Origin: Bacteroidales bacterium
GTDB lineage: Bacteria > Bacteroidota > Bacteroidia > Bacteroidales > Tenuifilaceae
Direction: 5' to 3'
DNA: 48,225 nucleotides
NCBI GenBank assembly: GCA_028680705.1
Contig: JAQUJY010000012.1
Span: forward strand, 1-48,225
Under the pieces are notes generated by a model. That model was not told where the DNA came from. It searched no databases and saw only the letters and a list, made by a program, of their open reading frames with translations. The translations under genes and the position numbers were made by a program. Positions within the stretch are counted from its first letter, which is position 1, and each line of letters starts with the position of its first letter. Shown here in pieces: positions 1 through 8,645 of the stretch.

Positions 1-5
1 TCAAC

Positions 6-39
6 GCCCCGATAATGCTTTGCGCTATCGGGGCTTTTT
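6..39 (+). terminator. Rho-independent terminator of a gene upstream of the window
   Basis: A perfect 9-bp stem (6-14 with 26-34, GCCCCGATA/TATCGGGGC) closes an 11-nt loop and is followed by five T at 35-39. The gene it ends lies to the left of the window on the + strand. The loop also carries TTTG, which may serve as the -33 box of the next gene. Confidence 0.85.
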
Positions 40-50
40 ATTTATATTTG
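19..50 (+). promoter_or_regulatory. Predicted promoter of the porin gene, nested in the terminator
   Basis: TTTG at 19-22 and TATATTTG at 43-50 are separated by 20 nt. This fits the Bacteroidota consensus (TTTG or TTG, about 19-20 nt, TAnnTTTG). Transcription would begin near 56-58, so the mRNA would have almost no leader before the ATG at 61. The match is seen directly; promoter activity is inferred. Confidence 0.6.
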
Positions 51-60
51 CTCACTCACT

Positions 61-2178
61 ATGTGGCGAAAATATAGCATACTACCCTTTGTGTTCCTGT
101 TGCTCATTGCTAAAGGCTGGAGTAATCCACCATATAATATATTTTCAGATTATACACCATCTCTTTTACAGCAGTCTGATACTATTTTAGATAGCACTGT
201 TGCGAAAGATTCTCTATCATATGATACTGGGGAGAACATTAATTTATCAGCTGGTCCCCTAAATAATGGAGATTCACTAAGTAATATAAGTAATAAAGGG
301 GTATTTGGTTTACCAGATCAAACCGCAACTCGATCGGCTGTTGATTTAATTCGTCCATTTGCTGATAGTACAAGGTTTTTTTCATGGAAATTCAATAATA
401 CCTACCTGAGCAACGACACTACCACCATAGATACACTTTTTAGGTTTAGACATCTAGTATATCCTCAGCAGAAACATTTTGAAACATACAGCTATACTGG
501 GAACCTAGGAGGTCCTGTTCAGTATGATCACTTCTTCACGAGGAATGAATCCTACGATTTTCTGTTTTCACGTTACCATGATCTATACTCGAACCATATT
601 TCCGAAACGGAACAATATAATGTAAGATCCCCTTTTACTAGACTTTTTTATTCCACTGGAGGTCCTAATAGTGAGGCCGAGCAAGTTGTAAATGCTTTGC
701 AAACCCAAAATATAGGTAAGCACTTTAATTTTGGATTATACTATAACTTTTACGGTACAAAAGGGCAGTATAAAAATCAGGAAACTAGAAACAACTTAAT
801 ATCCTTGTTCGCAAACTATTATAAGGGAAATGTATCAGGACAATTTGCATTAGCCAATAAGGTATATAAGAATGAAGAAAATGGGGGTGTGACTGATTCT
901 AAATTTATTACGGACACTATAGTTGAACTTGTACCATTTAAATTGACTACAGCTTCTAGCGTGCTCCGGAACTTCTCATTCTCGGCAAATATTGGTTATA
1001 CCATTCTTAATGTTAATAAAAGAACTAAGTCAAACGATGGTTCAACTCTCGATAATTTTATACCTCTTGTAACTACACGCTTTTTGCTTGATTATAGTAA
1101 ACAGTCAAGGCTTTATTCCGACACCAAACCTGACCCCTCATTTTATAATAAATTTTATATATCCCCTAATATAACGAGAGATTCTGTAGCCAAGCAGATC
1201 TTGGATGCTAAACTAATTCTAGAAATTGCTCAGTTTGCGAAAATACCTGGAATGCCTGGCATCAGGGGTTGGATTGGTTATAACCAGTTCAATTATCATT
1301 TATTTTTACCGCAAAACTTTTTATATCCCACAAAAGATTTTAAAGAATCATCGGCACATGTTGGTATAGCTGCTTTTAGCGATAGCCCTTTTGTAGGGTA
1401 TAGAGGTGCCTTAAAGTGGTTCATTAAAGGGTATAGGGCTGATGATAAGGAGATAGATGGAGAGATTTGGTTTTCGCCATGGAAAGATATGAGTATGCCC
1501 CGGCTTAAGGGTACACTGAAAATAAGTGAAATTTCGCCTGAGATTTTTGTCAATACTTTCTTTTCAAATCATGCGCAATGGAACAATTCATTTGAAAAAG
1601 AAAAAAGATTTATGCTACAAGGTGCTTTGGAAACAAAACGCTGGGAGGCAGAGGTGGGCTACAATTTAATTCATATTAAGGATTTTGTTTTCTTTAATGA
1701 GAATGCTTTACCCGATCAAACAGGAGATATTACTATTACCTCATTTTACGCACAAAAAAATTTCAAAGTATTAAACGGGCTAAACATATTTAATCGAGTA
1801 GTTTGGCAGGCCAATACTAATAGTAATTCGTTGAGTATTCCCGATTTAATGGTATTTTCTTCCGTCTATTATGAAAGAGTTATCGTTAAAAATGCATTAA
1901 AAGGGCAACTTGGTTTTAATGTTTACTACCGAACAAAGTTTTATGCCGATGCCTATAGCCCGAGTATAGCCCAGTTTTACAATCAAAGGGTTGAAAAGAT
2001 AGGTGGATATCCTCTTGTAGATGCCTTTTTGAACTTTAAATGGAAAAAAGCGTTGATATACCTAAAGTTCGAACATGTAAATCAGGGATTTCCTAATAAT
2101 GAATACTTTGCGACATACCTATATCCTTATAACCCCAGAATTTTCAAATTTGGCGTTCTATGGACGTTTTATGATTAG
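61..2178 (+). CDS. Putative outer-membrane porin (Porin_10-like beta-barrel)
   Basis: This 705-residue protein is probably an outer-membrane beta-barrel. A cleavable signal peptide is visible (basic MWRK, hydrophobic core at about 7-18, likely cleavage before residue 22). After a Ser/Thr/Asp-rich segment up to about residue 90, the sequence is a long series of alternating aromatic and polar strands with many Tyr, Phe and Asn. It ends in an aromatic-rich strand, as barrels do. Length and style match the 'putative porin' family common in Bacteroidota; no specific substrate can be assigned. The ATG at 61 is chosen because it gives the signal peptide. It lies only 10 nt after a -7 box. The next gene starts 72 nt downstream on the same strand. 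Family assignment is from general resemblance, so moderately sure. Confidence 0.75.
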   Translation: MWRKYSILPFVFLLLIAKGWSNPPYNIFSDYTPSLLQQSDTILDSTVAKDSLSYDTGENINLSAGPLNNGDSLSNISNKGVFGLPDQTATRSAVDLIRPFADSTRFFSWKFNNTYLSNDTTTIDTLFRFRHLVYPQQKHFETYSYTGNLGGPVQYDHFFTRNESYDFLFSRYHDLYSNHISETEQYNVRSPFTRLFYSTGGPNSEAEQVVNALQTQNIGKHFNFGLYYNFYGTKGQYKNQETRNNLISLFANYYKGNVSGQFALANKVYKNEENGGVTDSKFITDTIVELVPFKLTTASSVLRNFSFSANIGYTILNVNKRTKSNDGSTLDNFIPLVTTRFLLDYSKQSRLYSDTKPDPSFYNKFYISPNITRDSVAKQILDAKLILEIAQFAKIPGMPGIRGWIGYNQFNYHLFLPQNFLYPTKDFKESSAHVGIAAFSDSPFVGYRGALKWFIKGYRADDKEIDGEIWFSPWKDMSMPRLKGTLKISEISPEIFVNTFFSNHAQWNNSFEKEKRFMLQGALETKRWEAEVGYNLIHIKDFVFFNENALPDQTGDITITSFYAQKNFKVLNGLNIFNRVVWQANTNSNSLSIPDLMVFSSVYYERVIVKNALKGQLGFNVYYRTKFYADAYSPSIAQFYNQRVEKIGGYPLVDAFLNFKWKKALIYLKFEHVNQGFPNNEYFATYLYPYNPRIFKFGVLWTFYD

Positions 2179-2250
2179 TCGTCAAATTTACCTTCCAGTT
2201 TAAACAAATTTACCTTACTTTTACTTCTTGAATTTTTATATTAATTAGTT

Positions 2251-3654
2251 ATGAAATTGTTTAGATTATTAAACGTTAAGTTAATGTCCTTATTATTACT
2301 CGCATTTATATCGGGTTGTGACATGGATATTAATTCTAAAAAGTTGTCTGCAATTCAGAGTGTACGTGATATTGAAGACATAAAAAGGATTGGAGTTTTA
2401 ACTACTGTCACCGATTTTAACTCTACAAATTATTTTATTTATAAGGGTGAGCCTATGGGATATCAATTTGATATGCTTCAGGCATTTGCACAGCATATAG
2501 GAGTTAAATTGGAATTGATAGCAGAGAATAACCTTGATGAAGCCTTTCAGATGCTTGAAAATGGAGAAGTAGATATTTTTGCCAATAACCTTACTGTTAC
2601 CACAAAGCGGAAAGAAAAGTTTTTGTTTACGTTACCCCATAGCACAACGAGGCAAGTTTTAGTCCAGAAAAAGGGAGTTGGCTATAACCCTATCCGCACA
2701 CCACTTGATCTAGGAGATCAAATTGTGTATGTTCAAAAAGGTTCGGTATCGGCTCAAAGGCTTAAGAATTTATCAGAAGAAAATGGCACACAGGTAATTG
2801 TGGTTGAGATGCCCAAGTACGAAGCCGATGAGCTCATAGAACTAGTTGCAAATGGTGAAATTGACTTCACGGTTTGTGACGAGGATGTTGCAAGGGTTAA
2901 CTCTTTTTATTTTGATAATATTGACATTGATACCCCAGTAAGCTTCGATCAGAATTTAGCCTGGGCTGTTAACAAAAAATCTGAAGGTCTGCAAGAGGCA
3001 CTAAATAAATGGATTCAAAGTTTTGCACAAACTGCAGAGCATAGAATTATCAAGGGGAAATATTATGATAATCCTTTTTGGGCGCGTAGAGTACTCTCTG
3101 AAAACGTTAGGATTAAGATGGGGAACATCTCAATGTACGACCAAGGATTTAGGAATGCTAGTTCTAGCATAGATTGGGACTGGCGTTTATTTGCATCACT
3201 TGTATACCAGGAGAGCAGGTTTATACCGAATGCCCAGTCGCACATGGGAGCCTATGGTTTAATGCAATTTATGCCTGCAACAGCAAGTTTTTTTAGCGTT
3301 CAGCACAAAACAGACCCGGAAACCCAAATTAGAGCAGGTGCCAGATATCTGAAGTGGCTTGAAAAGAGGTTTGATAGTATTCCCGATCCTGAGCAAAGAA
3401 TTAAATTTATACTTGCTTCATACAATGCTGGTCTAGGTCACGTTATCGATGCACGGAATTTGGCTAAAAAGCATGGGAAGAATCCAAATGTGTGGGATAA
3501 CAATGTGGACTTTTTTATTCTCAATAAGTCTAATCCTGATTATTACTGCGACTCAACTGTAAGATACGGGTATTTTAAGGGCGACGAAACATATAATTAT
3601 GTTAGCCAGATAATGCAGCGATATAAGCATTATCAGAATATCTTACCAGATTAG
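2251..3654 (+). CDS. MltF-like membrane-bound lytic murein transglycosylase (lipoprotein)
   Basis: This enzyme cleaves the MurNAc-GlcNAc bond of peptidoglycan with formation of 1,6-anhydroMurNAc. It begins with a lipoprotein signal peptide with Cys23 in the lipobox (ISGC). Residues about 45-270 form a periplasmic solute-binding-protein (SBP_bac_3) domain, including the typical start KRIGVLTTV and the stretch GEVDIFANNLTVT. Residues about 295-445 form an SLT/GEWL lysozyme-fold domain with catalytic Glu321 in YQESRF, then GAYGLMQFMPATA and the later ASYNAGLGHV motif. This domain order is that of E. coli MltF. It follows the porin on the same strand and ends 7 nt before the convergent Nudix gene. 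It most likely acts at the inner face of the outer membrane. Confidence 0.9.
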   Translation: MKLFRLLNVKLMSLLLLAFISGCDMDINSKKLSAIQSVRDIEDIKRIGVLTTVTDFNSTNYFIYKGEPMGYQFDMLQAFAQHIGVKLELIAENNLDEAFQMLENGEVDIFANNLTVTTKRKEKFLFTLPHSTTRQVLVQKKGVGYNPIRTPLDLGDQIVYVQKGSVSAQRLKNLSEENGTQVIVVEMPKYEADELIELVANGEIDFTVCDEDVARVNSFYFDNIDIDTPVSFDQNLAWAVNKKSEGLQEALNKWIQSFAQTAEHRIIKGKYYDNPFWARRVLSENVRIKMGNISMYDQGFRNASSSIDWDWRLFASLVYQESRFIPNAQSHMGAYGLMQFMPATASFFSVQHKTDPETQIRAGARYLKWLEKRFDSIPDPEQRIKFILASYNAGLGHVIDARNLAKKHGKNPNVWDNNVDFFILNKSNPDYYCDSTVRYGYFKGDETYNYVSQIMQRYKHYQNILPD

Positions 3655-3661
3655 TGTTAGC

Positions 3662-4285
3662 CTAGTACAATTCAGTTAACTCTGAAATGATCATTGCGGT
3701 AGCACCCCAAATCATCTCATTTTCTGCATCAAAGTATGGCGCCGTAATTAATCTATTAAGGCTGTTAATAGTTTTTACTGATAAGCATGCCTTGCTTTTC
3801 AAGTGCATAAGGCTTGGAGATATTGTGTATTCAACTTCTTGGAGGTTTAATAGGAGGTTTTTTGGTTCTGGCATAAGTCCAACTACAGGAAGGACTAACA
3901 TGTTACTCACAGAGATAAAAAGAGGAGTTAATCTGCCTATTATTTCAACGTTTTGAGGTGTAATACCCACCTCTTCTTGGGCTTCGCGAAGTGCTGTCTC
4001 CACTAAGTCCGAATCTTGGTCTTCATATTTACCTCCAGGGAAGCTAACCTGCCCACTGTGTACGCCATCGTATACAGCCCTTTTTATGAGAATGGTATGG
4101 GCATTATGGTTTTTGGGATAAATACCAATTAGTACAGCACTTTGTTTAGCGGTTTTACTTGGTGTTAAAGGGAATTCTGCCCCATCACTTAGTAATGGAG
4201 CCATCTTGAGTTGAGCGGTTAAACCAGGCAACTCTTTTGTTATATTTTGCTGAATTCTTTTTACAGTTCTTTTGTAATCTCCCAT
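3662..4285 (-). CDS. Nudix hydrolase, CoA pyrophosphatase type
   Basis: A 207-residue Nudix hydrolase. The Nudix box is complete: GGKYEDQDSDLVETALREAQEEVGI runs over about residues 103-127 in the G-x5-E-x7-REUXEExGU pattern. It is preceded by the HSGQVSFPGG segment typical of the CoA diphosphatase subfamily (NudL/CoaSe), which cleaves CoA to phosphopantetheine and 3',5'-ADP. I place the start at the ATG at 4285, because family members begin about 30 residues before the conserved LPG and MAPLL segments. The frame stays open to 4480 and could add 65 residues, but that extension (Asn/Thr/Lys rich) resembles no part of the family. It converges with the transglycosylase gene. Substrate specificity is inferred from the motif context only. 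Confidence 0.85.
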   Translation of the reverse strand: MGDYKRTVKRIQQNITKELPGLTAQLKMAPLLSDGAEFPLTPSKTAKQSAVLIGIYPKNHNAHTILIKRAVYDGVHSGQVSFPGGKYEDQDSDLVETALREAQEEVGITPQNVEIIGRLTPLFISVSNMLVLPVVGLMPEPKNLLLNLQEVEYTISPSLMHLKSKACLSVKTINSLNRLITAPYFDAENEMIWGATAMIISELTELY

Positions 4286-4682
4286 TAAAATTAAACAATT
4301 ATTGATGCTAAATGTTAGGATACTTTTTTTATGCTCTCTAATAAAGTTCTCAAATACCAGAACGCCATATTGGTTTACTATATAGCCATTGGGTGTTGTT
4401 TTATTATTGATATAGGTGTTTAGGGTCGCTTGTTTGTCCCCAGGTTTCAATCCAGTCTGTTTCGTCCTTTTTGAAAACAATTATTATTAAACCAACAACT
4501 TATTTAAGTTGTACATAATATATGCATGTTTAGTGATAATCCAAAAAAAGAAGCAGTAGTTTCTGATAAAAAAGACAGGATGGAGTTTTATAACTTCTTA
4601 TGATAAATGGGTGCTTTTTGAATGTTTTTTCTTGAATGTAATGACTCTGTTAGAAGTATGGAATAATTTAATAATCCTTTAT
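4286..4682. other. Intergenic region, 397 nt
   Basis: This lies between the Nudix start and the stop of the FtsX-type permease, both on the minus strand. It must hold the Nudix promoter, but I see no good TAnnTTTG box. A perfect 7-bp inverted repeat (4495-4501 with 4506-4512, loop ATTT) is the only structure noticed. No convincing small gene is visible; the open frame at 4286-4480 is the unlikely N-terminal extension of the Nudix gene. Confidence 0.5.
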
Positions 4683-5927
4683 TTACTCAAATTTAATCGT
4701 TTTGTCGGGGCTAATGCGCGATATAACCATGGAGGGAATCAGTAGCATACCAATGGTTACAATGAATGTTCCAATGTTTATTATAACAATATGGAGAGTA
4801 TTAAGGTTTATTGGAACGGTCGAAAGGTAGTAGTTTGCCTCATCGAGTTTAAAAATACCAGAGTAAAACTGTAATAGGCAAAGACCAATCCCAATTACGT
4901 TTCCCCAAAGCAGCCCTCTAGCAATGATATGCCCAGACTGGATTATAAAGATATTTCGGATAAGTCGGTTTTCAGCACCTAGAGCCTTTAAAATACCAAT
5001 CATATGGGTGCGTTCGAGGATAATGATTAACAAGCCTGATATCATGTTTATGCCAGCAACTGCAACCATTAGAATTAGGAGGATAATTACGTTTAAGTCT
5101 TGAATTCCGAGCCAGTCGAAGATTTGTGGATATTTTTCGATAATGCTTTGCACCCTTAATCTTGAACCATCATCAAGGAACTGAAAGGCAACAATATCTT
5201 CTACCCTAAGTGTTAAGTCCTGATTTTTTTTAAAATCCTTTATAAGAATTTCAAGTCCAGTAACTTGGTTCGGATCCCATCCGTTAAGTTGTTGGATATG
5301 CTTTAGGTCACAAATAAGGAAGAGTCTATCGAACTCGGCCATTTGTGAATCGTAAATACCCTCAACCGTAAAACGTCTAAAGCGAGGGGGTTCCTGAACA
5401 AAAAACATGTCAAATTTCTCGCCTACATCCAGTGATAGCAGCAGCGATAAGGTTTTTGAAATTACAACATTGTTGGATGTGGTTGAATCGTTTATAGATA
5501 GAACATCACCTTGCTTAAGGTTTTTTTTGAAGAAACTCCAATCGAAATCTTTTGTAATTCCTTTGAGTACAACTCCCTGAATGTCGGTATCAGTTTTTAT
5601 TATTCCGGGTTTTACAGCAAATGGTTGAATGTGCTTTATCCCATCAATTGAGAGCAATTCGGGAATGAATTCCTGATTGCTGTTAATTGGCGTGGTTTCA
5701 AACGACATGTTACGATCGAAGTTGAGAATTTGGATATGACTGCCAAAGCCGATTGTCTTTTCCGATATCTCGTTTTTAAACCCTGTAATAATAGCAACGG
5801 CAATGATCATAACCCCAAGGCTAAGGGCAACAGCGATAGTGGCAATTCTAATAAACGGTCGCGAAAGATTCCCTTTAGCTTCTTTCCGATTGGTTAGTCT
5901 GTTAGCTATAAAGTTTTCTGTTTTCAA
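4683..5927 (-). CDS. FtsX/LolE-like ABC transporter permease
   Basis: A 414-residue inner-membrane protein of the LolC/LolE-FtsX family. It has one N-terminal transmembrane helix (about 27-50), a large periplasmic domain (about 50-270), and three C-terminal helices (about 275-300, 325-350, 375-405) carrying the FtsX signature with GILKALGA. In proteobacteria LolCDE releases lipoproteins from the inner membrane. Bacteroidota homologues are usually annotated only as FtsX-like permeases and the ATPase partner is not in this window. The start appears to be TTG at 5925-5927: no in-frame ATG lies upstream before a stop, and the first internal Met is within the first helix. A TAAATTTG box lies 26 nt upstream, which supports this start. 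Confidence 0.82.
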   Translation of the reverse strand: MKTENFIANRLTNRKEAKGNLSRPFIRIATIAVALSLGVMIIAVAIITGFKNEISEKTIGFGSHIQILNFDRNMSFETTPINSNQEFIPELLSIDGIKHIQPFAVKPGIIKTDTDIQGVVLKGITKDFDWSFFKKNLKQGDVLSINDSTTSNNVVISKTLSLLLSLDVGEKFDMFFVQEPPRFRRFTVEGIYDSQMAEFDRLFLICDLKHIQQLNGWDPNQVTGLEILIKDFKKNQDLTLRVEDIVAFQFLDDGSRLRVQSIIEKYPQIFDWLGIQDLNVIILLILMVAVAGINMISGLLIIILERTHMIGILKALGAENRLIRNIFIIQSGHIIARGLLWGNVIGIGLCLLQFYSGIFKLDEANYYLSTVPINLNTLHIVIINIGTFIVTIGMLLIPSMVISRISPDKTIKFE

Positions 5928-5953
5928 AAATTGTTGATTGAAGTAAAGTATGG

Positions 5954-5961
5954 CAAATTTA
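5954..5961 (-). promoter_or_regulatory. TAnnTTTG -7 box upstream of the FtsX-like permease
   Basis: The minus strand reads TAAATTTG, 26 nt before the TTG start codon. No TTG is seen at the expected -33 position, so only the -7 half of a Bacteroidota promoter is supported. Confidence 0.45.
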
Positions 5962-6004
5962 TGAATAATGATCTATTTAGGAAGTAGAATAGTGTTTGTT
6001 TAGC

Positions 6005-6637
6005 TTATTTCCTTCCGAAATCGGCAGGGATTTCACCCCATATTTTTGTTTCCCATTTAAGAAGTTGGTTTCTCCACGTGTTTTCTTTAACCCATTTCTC
6101 TGCTCGTTCTAATAAGTCAAATAATATTTCGTTTCGAGGTGTTTTTTTTAATGTTGTATTGGCACGTTTTTTCCGAATCCAGCTAATAGCTGTCTTCGAG
6201 TCGGTGTAAATAGGAAGGTCACTATTCTTTTTCTTTAAATAGGCTAGTCCGTGAACTATGGCGAGGAACTCGCCCACATTGTTAGTCCCATCAAAATAGG
6301 GTCCTTGCCTAAATATTTCAGTTGCAGTCTGGGCATCAACACCTCTATATTCCATGTCGCCGGTTACTGTGTTGCAAGCAGCATCAACTGCCAGTGAGGG
6401 GAAAACAGGCTTAGGTTGATTCTCTTTAAGCCCTTCTAACTGTATGGATGGGGTAACGGTTTTACCAATATAATCTTTGTGATTTCCCGCAAAGGCCTGT
6501 TCGGCAGCGTGTTTAGTAGGAAAGGATTTATACTTGGCGTTTGGATAGTTCTTTATGCTTTTCTTGCATTCGTTCCAATTATCAAAAACACCAGTTTTTT
6601 GACCGTCCCAAACCACGTAGTACTTTTTTTTTGCCAT
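6005..6637 (-). CDS. rnhA: Ribonuclease H with viroplasmin-type N-terminal domain
   Basis: A 210-residue RNase HI that cuts the RNA strand of RNA:DNA hybrids. Residues about 3-50 are the viroplasmin/hybrid-binding domain (YYVVWDGQKTGVFDNWNEC, then YKSFPTKHAAEQAF), as in eukaryotic RNase H1. Residues about 78-210 form the RNase H fold. The four catalytic acids are visible: Asp85 (AVDAAC), Glu123 (NVGEF), Asp146 (YTDSK) and Asp206 (PADF). The ATG follows the methyltransferase stop by 14 nt, so it is probably the third gene of a NamZ-methyltransferase-RNase H transcript. Two-domain RNase H proteins of this length are usual in Bacteroidota. Confidence 0.92.
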   Translation of the reverse strand: MAKKKYYVVWDGQKTGVFDNWNECKKSIKNYPNAKYKSFPTKHAAEQAFAGNHKDYIGKTVTPSIQLEGLKENQPKPVFPSLAVDAACNTVTGDMEYRGVDAQTATEIFRQGPYFDGTNNVGEFLAIVHGLAYLKKKNSDLPIYTDSKTAISWIRKKRANTTLKKTPRNEILFDLLERAEKWVKENTWRNQLLKWETKIWGEIPADFGRK

Positions 6638-6651
6638 TCGTGTTGAAATTC

Positions 6652-7251
6652 TTATTCTTTAGTTGCAACCATTCTAATAACCATTGCCTTTCCTTTGTGG
6701 TGCGCCCCTTCATTTAGGTAAACTTCTTGAGTTTCAATGCTAACAATGTTTAGCATGCTAAAATAGGTCTTTAATTCGTTGGGAGTAACAAAGTAGTCTG
6801 GGTTTTTAGGACCACCCGAGTTTCGCAAAATTTGTTCGGGATGGAACGTTTCCATAATTAGCGTGCCTTTAGGCGCAAGCAACTGGGCTATTTTAATGGC
6901 AAATGTTTGCTTTAATTCTTTAGGTAGATGTAGGTATATTAGTCCTATTGCATCGAATTGTTTATCAAAGTTAAGATCTAGAATATTTCCTACCCGATAG
7001 TTGATATTTACATCGTGTGCAGCAAAAAGCTTCATCGCTTTTTCCTTACCCATTTGGCTAATATCAACAGCGGTAACTTCCCACTTATTTATGGCAGCCC
7101 ATACCGCATTTCTTCCTTCTCCCTCACCCGGAAGCAAAAGTCGACCCGTAGCAAGTTTCGACAATTCTTGCTTAAGAAATTTGTTAGGCTCTGTTCCATA
7201 TACGTATTCGGGGCTAGAGTATCTTTTGTTCCACTTAGTGCTTTTCGACAT
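6652..7251 (-). CDS. Class I SAM-dependent methyltransferase (TehB/UbiE-like)
   Basis: A 199-residue Rossmann-fold methyltransferase. Motif I is RLLLPGEGEGRNAVWAA (about residues 37-53), followed by the acidic end of the second strand in VTAVDIS and by motif IV/post-I in FDAIGLIYLHLP. The N-terminal WNKRYSSPEYVYGTEPN resembles TehB and small-molecule methyltransferases annotated as tellurite-resistance-like. The true substrate cannot be read from sequence. Its ATG overlaps the stop of the NamZ gene by one base (TAATG), which indicates translational coupling. RNase H follows 14 nt downstream. Confidence 0.85.
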   Translation of the reverse strand: MSKSTKWNKRYSSPEYVYGTEPNKFLKQELSKLATGRLLLPGEGEGRNAVWAAINKWEVTAVDISQMGKEKAMKLFAAHDVNINYRVGNILDLNFDKQFDAIGLIYLHLPKELKQTFAIKIAQLLAPKGTLIMETFHPEQILRNSGGPKNPDYFVTPNELKTYFSMLNIVSIETQEVYLNEGAHHKGKAMVIRMVATKE

Positions 7252-8453
7252 TATTCAAAAGGTTGAAAATCGGGGTATATAAGGTATTTTTTCCGGATTG
7301 GCATAAATTCATCAATATCAGTCTGCCATGCTTCCTTGATTTTTTGCTCACTATCGCCGTTTTCTAAGCTTGTTCTTAATTGTTTACTGCCAGCTAGGGT
7401 GTTAAAGTATGAATTAAAAAATTTACTCTTACTTGGAAACGATTGGTAGGCATACATCAGCCAACTGAGGTTTATCTGGCGTAGTTCTGTAAAGTAGTTT
7501 GCGTTATAGTCTCTAAGGTCAACTCCGTAGCAAAGTTGATCTTGGTAGGGTGGCATTTTGCTAGCTCCTGGAGTGCTGACGGGTGTAAATTTATACTCCA
7601 TGGCAGTTAGGCTTGGATGGCCATAAATTTGAAACGGATAATCTGTTCCGCGACCAACGCTGATAACCGTTCCCTCAAAAAAACCAAGCGAGGGATATAG
7701 GTAAACCGCTGTTTGGTTAGGCAGGTTAGGCGAAGGGCGAGTGGGAAGTACATACGTAGAATCGTGTGTGTAGTTTTTACAGGCAATAACCTTTAGTTGG
7801 CAGCTTAGTGCACCCGATAACCAACCCTCGCCATTTATCATTTGGGCGAACTCTCCTATGGTCATACCATGAACTAAAGGAACGGGATGCATCCCAACAA
7901 ATGAGCGATAGTTGGTGTCAAGCATTGGCCCATCAACATAAAATCCATTAGGGTTTGGTCTGTCGAGTACGATTAGTGGCGTTCTGGTTTCAGCACAGGT
8001 CTCCATTACGTAGTGCATGGTTGATATGTAGGTGTAAATGCGTACCCCAACATCTTGCATATCGAAAATAACTATATCAATATCCTTAAAATCAGCGTGC
8101 GAAGGTTTTTTATTTGCACCATAAAGTGAGACAATGGGGAGGCCTGTAAGAGAGTCGGTATGATTTGTGACGAGCTCGCCAGCATCATCTTGCCCTCTAA
8201 ACCCATGCTCGGGGCTAAAAATTTTAACTACGTTAATGCCTAATTTTAAAAGACTATCAACCAGATGTGTTTGGTTTATCACTGTGGAGTGGTTTGCTAC
8301 AATGCCAACTCTTTTTTCATTCAAAAGAGGGAGGTATTGTGATGTCAGTTCACATCCAAGTTTTATGGAAGTTCCCTGTTCATTACCCTTTGGATGCTTG
8401 GGAGCACACGATGATAGGGTTGCAAAAACGAATAGTATGATTAGTGCTTTCAA
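7251..8453 (-). CDS. NamZ-type exo-beta-N-acetylmuramidase (DUF1343, GH171), lipoprotein
   Basis: The 400-residue protein belongs to the DUF1343 family. Its characterised members (NamZ of Bacillus subtilis and Tannerella forsythia) release MurNAc from the non-reducing end of peptidoglycan fragments. A lipoprotein signal peptide ends at Cys16 (LSSC). Conserved segments include VGIVANHST, FSPEHGFRG, VIFDMQDVGVRIYTY, LDRPNPNG and PTRPSPNLP. The start is TTG at 8451-8453: an in-frame stop lies only six codons upstream, no ATG is available between, and this start gives the complete signal peptide. It is the first gene of a short operon with the methyltransferase (1-base overlap) and RNase H. The likely role is murein recycling at the cell envelope. 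Confidence 0.88.
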   Translation of the reverse strand: MKALIILFVFATLSSCAPKHPKGNEQGTSIKLGCELTSQYLPLLNEKRVGIVANHSTVINQTHLVDSLLKLGINVVKIFSPEHGFRGQDDAGELVTNHTDSLTGLPIVSLYGANKKPSHADFKDIDIVIFDMQDVGVRIYTYISTMHYVMETCAETRTPLIVLDRPNPNGFYVDGPMLDTNYRSFVGMHPVPLVHGMTIGEFAQMINGEGWLSGALSCQLKVIACKNYTHDSTYVLPTRPSPNLPNQTAVYLYPSLGFFEGTVISVGRGTDYPFQIYGHPSLTAMEYKFTPVSTPGASKMPPYQDQLCYGVDLRDYNANYFTELRQINLSWLMYAYQSFPSKSKFFNSYFNTLAGSKQLRTSLENGDSEQKIKEAWQTDIDEFMPIRKKYLIYPDFQPFE

Positions 8454-8645
8454 TGCATTAGTTTTTTTTCAGTACGAATGTACTAAAAATGCTATGTATA
8501 CGTATTGTTCTGAGCAAGAAAAAGGGGATTCGTGGTGTATTATTGGCCTTTTATACTTTGAAGTGAGATGGTTTGGGCTATAAACTGGATATTTTTAGTC
8601 TGGGGCAAGCAAATTTTTATCCTAGAATTTTAAAAGGCGGTGATT

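Noticed and set aside
4286..4480. N-terminal extension of the Nudix gene
   Set aside because: Open in frame, but the residues do not match the family, and the ATG at 4285 gives the usual length and start.
6652..7251. Methyltransferase as a tellurite-resistance gene
   Set aside because: The fold resembles TehB, but there is no TehA or tellurite gene near, so only the general methyltransferase call is kept.
8167..8583. Plus-strand open frame of 138 codons across the NamZ start
   Set aside because: Mostly antisense to NamZ, which has clear family motifs and a signal peptide; the rest is low-quality sequence with no recognisable domain.
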